From Beverwykella pulmonaria (Eukaryota; Ascomycota; Dothideomycetes; Pleosporales; Melanommataceae), in NCBI GenBank assembly GCA_001599595.1, contig BCHH01000008.1:1516046-1580045 (forward strand): 64,000 bases of DNA, given 5' to 3'. Positions 57,598 to 64,000 of the stretch are shown one piece after another. Position 1 is the first letter of the stretch. Each line of letters begins with the position of its first letter. Under the pieces are notes generated by a model. That model was not told the origin of the DNA. It saw only the letters and a program-made list of their open reading frames with translations, and ran no database searches. The position numbers and the translations under genes are program-made.

Positions 57598-58327
57598 TTA
57601 TGGGTCGAAGTCTGGGTCCATATCTGGTAGGGATGGCACTTTTCCGGGATAGCGATAACACTAAGCATCTTTGAGCCATTACTAGAAAACGCAATTAACT
57701 CCTAGTTAGTGGTCCAAAAAGTCGTAGTGATGTTGAGTAACGAGCTCTCTAGTAGGATGTACGAGTGTGTTTGGGTATTGCGCTGAAATATCCTCGCTTC
57801 AAGTGTATAGTCCCGCTTGGCAGATACAGTATGACAAGGCTGATCGGTCTGACTTGAGTCGCTTGACCAATGGTCAGACGGTGCTGCTGTTACTGTTGGA
57901 AATAGCCAATCTTTTCCTTTCATTAGATGTCGCAATAAGATTAAGCTGCGTAAAATCAGACGCGGCCCCAAATATACTTGAATCTGGTCGACAGTTCTGG
58001 TGGAACAGTGCCATCGCGCAAAACCCGATTCATCCACATGACCTTCCAAGTCGAATCGCATAGTCAGGCATGATGGTTGTTGCTTACATGGTTGGAGCCT
58101 CGCCATCACAGCGCAAACATTTCGTGCAAAGGACTCCAATACAGGAAGAAGACTTTAATAACCGAGGAAGTACAGAAAGCATGAAATGGAAACACCAATG
58201 GTGCAGAAGTTAGACTCACTAAGCTAACATAGTTTAAAGACCCTTGATACCTTGAAAATATGAGGTATCAGAAAGTGACAATCCAAATTGAAAACAAATG
58301 AGGAATGTCTACCTTGTAGTAGGCGGC
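57598..58327. other. Intergenic, 3' flank of the next minus-strand gene
   Basis: A 145-codon minus-strand frame at about 57702-58139 lacks an ATG near its start and shows no domain, so it is not annotated. Otherwise nothing is seen. Confidence 0.4.
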
Positions 58328-59298
58328 CTAAACTACGATGAAGATTGGAGCCTTCTTGGCCTCATACACCAGAGTAAGAGCAGCTTTGATGCGTGAGACC
58401 GTGTGCTTGAAGCAAGGGCTAAAGGTGTCAGCGCCGTTGTCGATGATGATGCTTTTCAGATTGGGCAAAGCCTGGAACGCCTTCACCCAGTCATTTTCTG
58501 TGCTGACATCACCCGACCCCCGACCGAAGACGTCGCCATACACTAAAGTCTTCACCGAAGACTTGATGACTAGATCTTGGCAATACTCTCCAATGCGCTT
58601 GAGAACAGCAATCGCATGGTCAGCGCGAGCAATGTTGGTTCCCTCGTCCATGAGCAGCTTCTCAAACATGCCTACGTCTGTGAACGGCTTGGTATCGGCC
58701 CACAGCGGGGACAGGATCGTGATGATTGGCGCGGACATTGGGAGATAGTTATTGCCGTTGTATCTGATGCAAGATGCCGCAAGCCTATCTGCAAGCTTCT
58801 GCTTGACAGAGAATTTATATCGGCGTCGTGCGGCTTGCAGGCTTGGTAGCAGATTGCCACCGGCCTTGAGGAATGGTACGGGTTGAGGCCGAGAGCACCA
58901 GGGTCTCAGCTTCCTCTCGGACATCTCGCCTGCAGAGTTCTCGGCTTCAGAGTCACTGCTCTCGACTGGAGGAGTGGCGTCGGGAATGTGGCGGGGTAGA
59001 GATTTCGTGGACAAATTAGCATCATGCATAACCTTGGAGTCCACGGCAGAATGGGGACAAGCGTTCTCCTCACGCACTGGGAAGGAGTTAGCAAGAGGTC
59101 TTTGTAGGTATGCTTGGGTAATTGCAGGTACTCACAATCTCCATAAACATGCTCGTTCAGGTCTGAGAGGCCCTGATAGTGTGGTGGAGACTCATCGCGG
59201 ACCATGATGTTGATATCGGCGAGGGCCTGGGACAATGAGTGAGCGCGGGACTTCCTAGCGGGGCTGGCCTGATTTTTCTCGAACGTATATCCATCCAT
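58328..59298 (-). CDS. Uncharacterised protein, 303 residues
   Basis: Two minus-strand exons (59298-59136, 59076-58328) with a 59-nt intron (GTGAGT, GCTAAC, CCAG) give one frame. The first 120 residues are polar with a possible nuclear or regulatory character (MDGYTFEKNQASPARKSRAH; ESSDSEAENSAGEMSERKLR). The second half is more ordered (RRRYKFSVKQKLADRLAASC; APIITILSPLWADTKPFTDV; NLKSIIIDNGADTFSPCFKH) and ends with a hydrophobic IFIVV. No catalytic motif or named domain is recognised. The FxVKQKLADRLAAS and LPNLKSIIIDN segments hint at a leucine-rich or LRR/F-box-associated scaffold, but this is only an impression. Start and splice signals are good; function unknown. Confidence 0.65.
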
Positions 59299-61308
59299 GT
59301 CGATGATCGTGGTTGTGTGTCTGACGTGATAAGCCTAGAAAAGTGCGTTAATACCACGATACGCCTCCTTGTCTTACTAGTCTCGAAGCTCGTAAGGAAA
59401 GAAAGAGACGCAAGAGTCTGAGGTAGAGATGGTAGAGAAAGGAATGGAGCCACACACGCGAAACTATTGGGCTCGTGAAGAAGCCGCAAGCAAATAAAGC
59501 TTGCCCTAAGGAGACAAGAGGTGAATATGAGATGGCGTTGGAGGACTCGATTCGGAAATTGCAGCTGTGTTAAGGAAGCCGAGAAAGTTAAGAGGCGGGT
59601 GACTGGGTCGAAGAGAAGATGGTTTAAATTGAGCTTGAAGAATATTTAAGCTTGCTACGAGAGGCGGGTGCGGTTGAGCGAACGTAGGGTGTAGTCCAAG
59701 AGATTGACCCTGGGCTAACGGTTGGATTGCAGTTGGAGCCTATTGTTGTGGTGATGACCTACACAATAGGATAAGAGGTTGAATTTCCTATTGTTTATGT
59801 TTGACTCTTTCTGCCTGTATATACACACCATAAATCATCAAAATTTCAAGTTTCCAATGCAACCAAAAACCGTTAGGCTGGGCGCATGTGCTTTTAGTGT
59901 AGGCTGTTAGTTTGCCAGGCATGGTTGCTGGGTCTAATGTTCAACAATTCGAGTAGGTAACTTGCTTGAGCCGAGATCAGCAGCTCGGGAAGCAGACTCT
60001 TTTTCTTTCTCTTTTTGACATTCTGTGTGAACCGCTACATAAACAGAGGCATAGAAAAATGCAGACGTGAATGATGGATGATGTGACATCCCAGAGTTGT
60101 ATATAACAGTTGTGAAGTGTTTTGTTTCCTTAAATTGTGGAAGGTGGCTTGGTGGGAAGCCCTTGATATTCATCAGGGGACTCATTGTGCAGGTTTCACG
60201 CTCTGGCGATAGGACAAATAGCCTGGTGATGGCATTTGTGATGGGGTGAGATTTTCTGAATCTGCTGCCATGAGAAAAACAGCGCCAGGAGAGGCCTGAG
60301 CTGCCTCGTGTTCGTTATAGCTGCGGGTATCTCTTTATGCTTTCTAGCAGAGATCCAAATGCATCTTTGAGGCACCAGAACAGCCTGAATGATCTTAAAG
60401 CGTGGGTAGCATTGTGCCTGCCGGCGTTGCGTTTCTCTCGGAGGGGAATGGAGAGGTTGCAGCGAGAGGATCTGCTATGGCATTGGTGTCTGGTTTCCTT
60501 TGCGGGTGCCTTGGGCATTGCGACATGCTGGTAATTTTGGTCTTACTCATGGTGAATGCGGGGCCGAGATGGCTAGTAAAAGGGTTTGATGCATGGCAGA
60601 ATTTGAGTGAAGGTGTAGTGTGAAGCCTCGGAGGCTGGGAGTTACTTTTCTCCGCGGCGAGCTATGGGCGCAAAAGAGTCCATGCACACTGCTCCTCCAA
60701 AAGGACAAGTCCGAGGGGCACAATGACGCTGCGTGGGGATGCAGCCGAATCTCAACACTCCACGTCTCCCCATCACCGCACCTCAACCCTTTATATATTC
60801 TTCCCGCGACTTTACCACAGCACCAATTGAGAAGGACATTCATGCCCGGCACTTTTTCCAACCTCACAACACTTATCGCTTACTCACGACACCGGCGACT
60901 GCTCCACCAAGCATCTCCGCGCTCGTTGGCGGGGTACGTTTCTCAGCATTATTGTACGGGCTTCGTAAGCTTGCATTCCAATCGCGCCTCTTACTTTTGT
61001 CCCAAAAGCAACTGCAATCCCGCAAATACTACGCTTTGGGCAATTCCCCATGGACCCGGGTCATGGCGCATGACCTCCGGGCTTTTTTATGCCTCATCAT
61101 TTCTCCCTCATTGTGACCGCGCAGCTTGGAGCCGCTTGGATCCTGCGCTAACAGCCCGTCGAAGAATTTAAACCAACCTGAACCCGACCCCTCCTGGGCG
61201 ACACAAACTACACACACACGCTTCCTCCCAGACCTCAAATCCGGTATCGCCATTGCCCCGCGCAGCATCATCTGAGCCACCTTTACGCAGTCTTTCCGCG
61301 TCGCAATC
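59299..61308. promoter_or_regulatory. Intergenic; hexokinase promoter at right end
   Basis: 59299-59700 is the probable promoter of the minus-strand gene. 59700-60600 shows no gene. 60700-61308 precedes hexokinase: it contains TTATATAT at 60791-60798 and becomes C-rich toward the start codon. Overlapping short frames at 60620-61170 look like chance in this promoter. Confidence 0.45.
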
Positions 61309-62962
61309 ATGCCTCAAAGGAAGCCGCCTTCGCGAAAGGGTACGCGCCCATTTCCCTATCCTCTCTCCCGCATAGACATACGCATCTGCATAGCGCAGCG
61401 AGAGCAGGACGGATGAGATAACGCGTGCACCAGGCTCCATGGCCGATGTGCCCAAGGACCTCCTAGACCAAATCAACCGGCTGGAGGACCTCTTCATTGT
61501 GCCGACGGAGAAGCTCAAGGAGGTCACGAACCACTTCGTAAAGGAGCTCGAGAAAGGTCTATCGGTGGAAGGCGGTACAATCGTTTGTACCCCATTACGT
61601 CCATGTACATGCGCGAGCTAATTGCCATAGCCCATGAACCCGACCTGGTGCATGGCCTTTCCCGACGGCTACGAAACCGGCACCTACCTCGCCCTCGATA
61701 TGGGCGGCACGAATCTGCGCGTCTGCGAAATCACGCTGCTGGAAGAGAAGGGCGAATTCGACATTATACAATCCAAGTACCGCATGCCCGAAGAGCTCAA
61801 AACCGGCACGGCCGAGGAGCTTTGGAACTATGTCGCCGACTGTCTGCAGCAATTCATTGAATACCACCACCCCGATGAGGAAATGGGTCAGATGCCCCTC
61901 GGCTTCACATTCTCCTACCCCGCAACACAAGAGTATATCGACCACGGAATACTCCAACGTTGGACCAAGGGCTTCGACATCGACGGCGTAGAGGGCAAAG
62001 ATGTGGTCCCGCCCTTTGAGGCCGCCATCGCCGAGCGCGGGCTCCCCATCAAGCTCACTGCCCTCATCAACGACACCACGGGTACCATGATTGCGTCCGC
62101 ATACACCGACACCGAGATGAAGATCGGCTGCATCTTCGGCACAGGCTGCAACGCCGCATACATGGAAGACTGCGGTTCGATTCCCAAGCTTGCACATCTG
62201 AACCTCGACCCCTCCCTCCCCATGGCTATCAACTGCGAATATGGTGCCTTCGACAACGAGCACGTCGTCCTCCCCCGTACACCCTACGACATCATCATTG
62301 ACAAAGAATCCCCTCGTCCGGGGCAACAAGCCTTCGAGAAAATGATTGCGGGCCTCTACCTCGGTGAGATCTTCCGCCTCGTCCTCATCGACCTGCATCA
62401 GAACCCAGACTGCAAGATCTTCGAGGGGCAGGACATTGGGAAACTGAAGAAAGCGTACTCCCTAGACGCCAGCTTCCTTTCCGCCATCGAGGAAGACCCT
62501 TTTGAGAACTTGTCCGAGACCTACGACCTCTTCACCAGCAAACTATCCATTACCTGCTCAAAGCCTGAATTGGAACTCATCCGCCGCCTCGCCGAGCTCA
62601 TCGGGACACGTGCCGCGCGCCTGTCGGCCTGTGGTGTTGCCGCTATCTGCAAGAAGAAGGGCTGGGAGACGTGCCACGTCGGCGCCGATGGATCGGTGTT
62701 CAACAAGTACCCGCATTTCAAGCTGAGAGGTGCCCAGGCATTGAAAGAGATTCTAGATTGGCCCGCGGGCAAGGGCAAGGGACGAGGCGACCCTGTGGAA
62801 ATTCTTCCCGCTGAGGATGGATCAGGTGTGGGTGCGGCGTTGATTGCGGCGTTGACCCTGAAGAGGGCAGTGGCAGGGCAGACGGCTGGAATTAGGAACC
62901 CGGAGGCGTTGCTCAAGTGTCCCGTGAAGCCGTCGAAAATAGTGGGGGCGGGCGCAAAGTAG
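61309..62962 (+). CDS. hxk1: Hexokinase
   Basis: Three exons (61309-61339, 61434-61582, 61631-62962) with introns of 94 and 48 nt encode 503 residues. The small first exon gives MPQRKPPSRKG joined to SMADVPKDLLDQ, matching the PPSRKGSMADVP N-terminus I recall for Aspergillus hexokinase; an ATG at 61439 is the internal alternative. The second junction rebuilds GGTIPMNPTWCMAFPDG. Motifs: ATP-phosphate loop LALDMGGTNLRVCE, catalytic Asp in LTALINDTTGTMIASAY, GCIFGTGCNAAYME, glucose-contacting NCEYGAFDN, and the adenosine-side VGADGSVFNKYPHF and GSGVGAALIAA. It phosphorylates glucose and fructose at the entry of glycolysis in the cytosol, and in fungi some members also signal sugar repression. 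Length and motifs are complete. It converges tail-to-tail with lysyl-tRNA synthetase, 469 bp apart. Confidence 0.96.
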
Positions 62963-63431
62963 ACGGGATATTTGGAGGATTGACTAATTTGGCCTGCATT
63001 GTATTTTGTTTGGGTAGAATGTACGACTGGGGCGGATGCGGTTTGGAATTAGATGTCACCTTGTAGGAACCTCTGCAACCAAATGAACACTCTTACGATC
63101 GATATAGGAGATAGCTCACATCACCGGATGAAAAAGTGGAATGGAATACTGAAACTGACAAAGGCACGCCAGAGCGAAAAGAATCGTGAATACAGCACTC
63201 ATCTGGGCACGAATGCAGTGTGGGAGGAATCCTTGAGATAATTTGTTGGGGTTTTTCTAACTTCTACATATGGTGCACCAGCTTTTTGTTGCCTAATCGG
63301 GGCATGCTAGTAGGCCACCCATCTCCTTCGCGCCGATATCCCACTAGTCCATCCAATTCGTTGAAATATTAGGAGAGACTAGTCCCCACAAGAACCTACA
63401 CTAATTACCATTGTCCCATTTAATGCGAAGA
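62963..63431. other. Convergent 3' flanks of hexokinase and lysyl-tRNA synthetase
   Basis: Both genes end toward this 469-bp spacer, which should contain the two polyadenylation regions. No gene is seen in it. Confidence 0.6.
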
Positions 63432-64000
63432 TCATTTGTGTGCTGCTCCAAGTTAGCAAATGCGTGGAGACATCACGAAAAAGTGCACTTACGTATCCCC
63501 TCCTCAGGCCTTGCCTCGATCCCGACAATTTCCGCTGCCGTCTTCTCCTTGCCCTTCTCTTCAACGACATCCTTCATGAACGGGAACGTCAACACTTCCT
63601 TGATACTATAATGATCCGTCAAGAACATGACCAGACGATCGATGCCCATGCCCCAGCCTCCCGTAGGCGGAAGTCCGTACTCGAGAGCCTGGCAGAAAGT
63701 CTCATCGATGAGTTGCGCCTCGTCGTCACCTTGCGCCTTCTGGTTGGCCTGCTCTTCGAAGCGCATGCGCTGGTCGAAGGGGTCGTTCAACTCGGTGTAA
63801 GCGTTTGCGATTTCCTTCTTGCATACGAAGGCCTCGAAGCGTTCGCAGAGACCGGGGATCGAGCGGTGGTACTTGGCCAGCGGGGACATGACTTCCGGGT
63901 GGCCCATGATGAAGGTTGGGTTGATGCAGTGTTCTTCGATGAATTCGCCGACCTAGAACATGTGTTAGAATTGACCGTGTGTGTGTGTGTGTGTGTGGAA
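63432..64000 (-). CDS. krs1: Lysyl-tRNA synthetase, 3' part (continues beyond the window)
   Basis: The visible coding exons are 63952-63493 and 63442-63432 on the minus strand, separated by a 50-nt intron; the final exon adds only PHK and the stop. Upstream, an intron begins at 63953 and runs past the window end; it contains a GT/CA dinucleotide run at about 63976-63997. The readable C-terminal part has [20 protein letters not shown], the conserved [15 protein letters not shown] and the class II motif 3 region [20 protein letters not shown]. This is the cytosolic class II LysRS catalytic core, which charges tRNA-Lys. The missing N-terminal half holds the anticodon-binding domain and motifs 1 and 2. 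Confidence 0.95.

Noticed and set aside
57702..58139. 145-codon minus-strand open frame
   Set aside because: It lacks an ATG near its beginning, has no recognisable domain and lies in the 3' flank of another gene.
1..64000. tRNA, rRNA or CRISPR features
   Set aside because: I scanned for B-box-like GGTTCGANNCC contexts with matching arms and for regularly spaced direct repeats and found none that hold up; a tRNAscan/Infernal run would settle it.

Overview
The window comes from a filamentous ascomycete (Pezizomycotina; a Dothideomycete-like fungus is my guess). The genes carry short GT-AG introns (mostly 48-160 nt) with CTAAC/CTGAC branch sites close to YAG acceptors. The recognisable proteins are typical of moulds: a Wee1 kinase with a long N-terminus, an Mpe1/Hrp1 pair, Gyp1, an Ayg1-type hydrolase and a C2H2+Zn2Cys6 regulator. 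Exon structures below were worked out by hand by requiring splice signals and reading phase to agree; none is confirmed by transcripts.

Layout. 1-11.2 kb is gene-poor and relic-rich: low-complexity and tandem repeats, a spliced LPRELR-type orphan gene (3.6-4.65 kb), a decayed WD40 fragment, a five-exon multi-pass membrane protein (6.8-8.7 kb) and a sulfotransferase-like relic. 11.25-17.8 kb holds 5-oxoprolinase (OXP1) and, on the minus strand, a membrane/coiled-coil/Cys-His protein. 17.8-23.7 kb is nearly empty. 23.7-34.5 kb is a housekeeping block: mpe1 and hrp1 in tandem on the minus strand (both mRNA 3'-end processing factors), a shared promoter, gyp1 (Rab GAP) and a cyclase-family hydrolase. 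A tiny secreted cysteine-rich protein follows at 34.9 kb. 35.2-39.2 kb is AT-rich without genes. wee1 (39.2-42.7 kb, minus) has a roughly 3 kb upstream region. A C2H2/Zn2Cys6 factor (45.8-47.6 kb, minus) is divergent from a VOC/glyoxalase-like gene (48.3-48.8 kb).

49.5-50.5 kb looks like a non-coding host gene carrying C/D-box snoRNAs in regularly spaced introns; this is the most interesting element I found. Then come an Ayg1-like alpha/beta hydrolase (51.2-52.7 kb, minus), a dispersed repeat also present at 0.85 kb, a broken adrenodoxin reductase (arh1-like) copy (53.6-54.85 kb), a secreted mini-protein with two Carb_bind-like modules (56 kb), an orphan gene (58.3-59.3 kb), hexokinase (61.3-63 kb) and the 3' end of lysyl-tRNA synthetase (63.4 kb to the window end).

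There is no obvious biosynthetic cluster. The window alternates conserved housekeeping genes with repeat-rich, relic-bearing spacers that also hold the small secreted proteins, a pattern common in plant-associated or saprobic moulds. No tRNA, rRNA or CRISPR was recognised.
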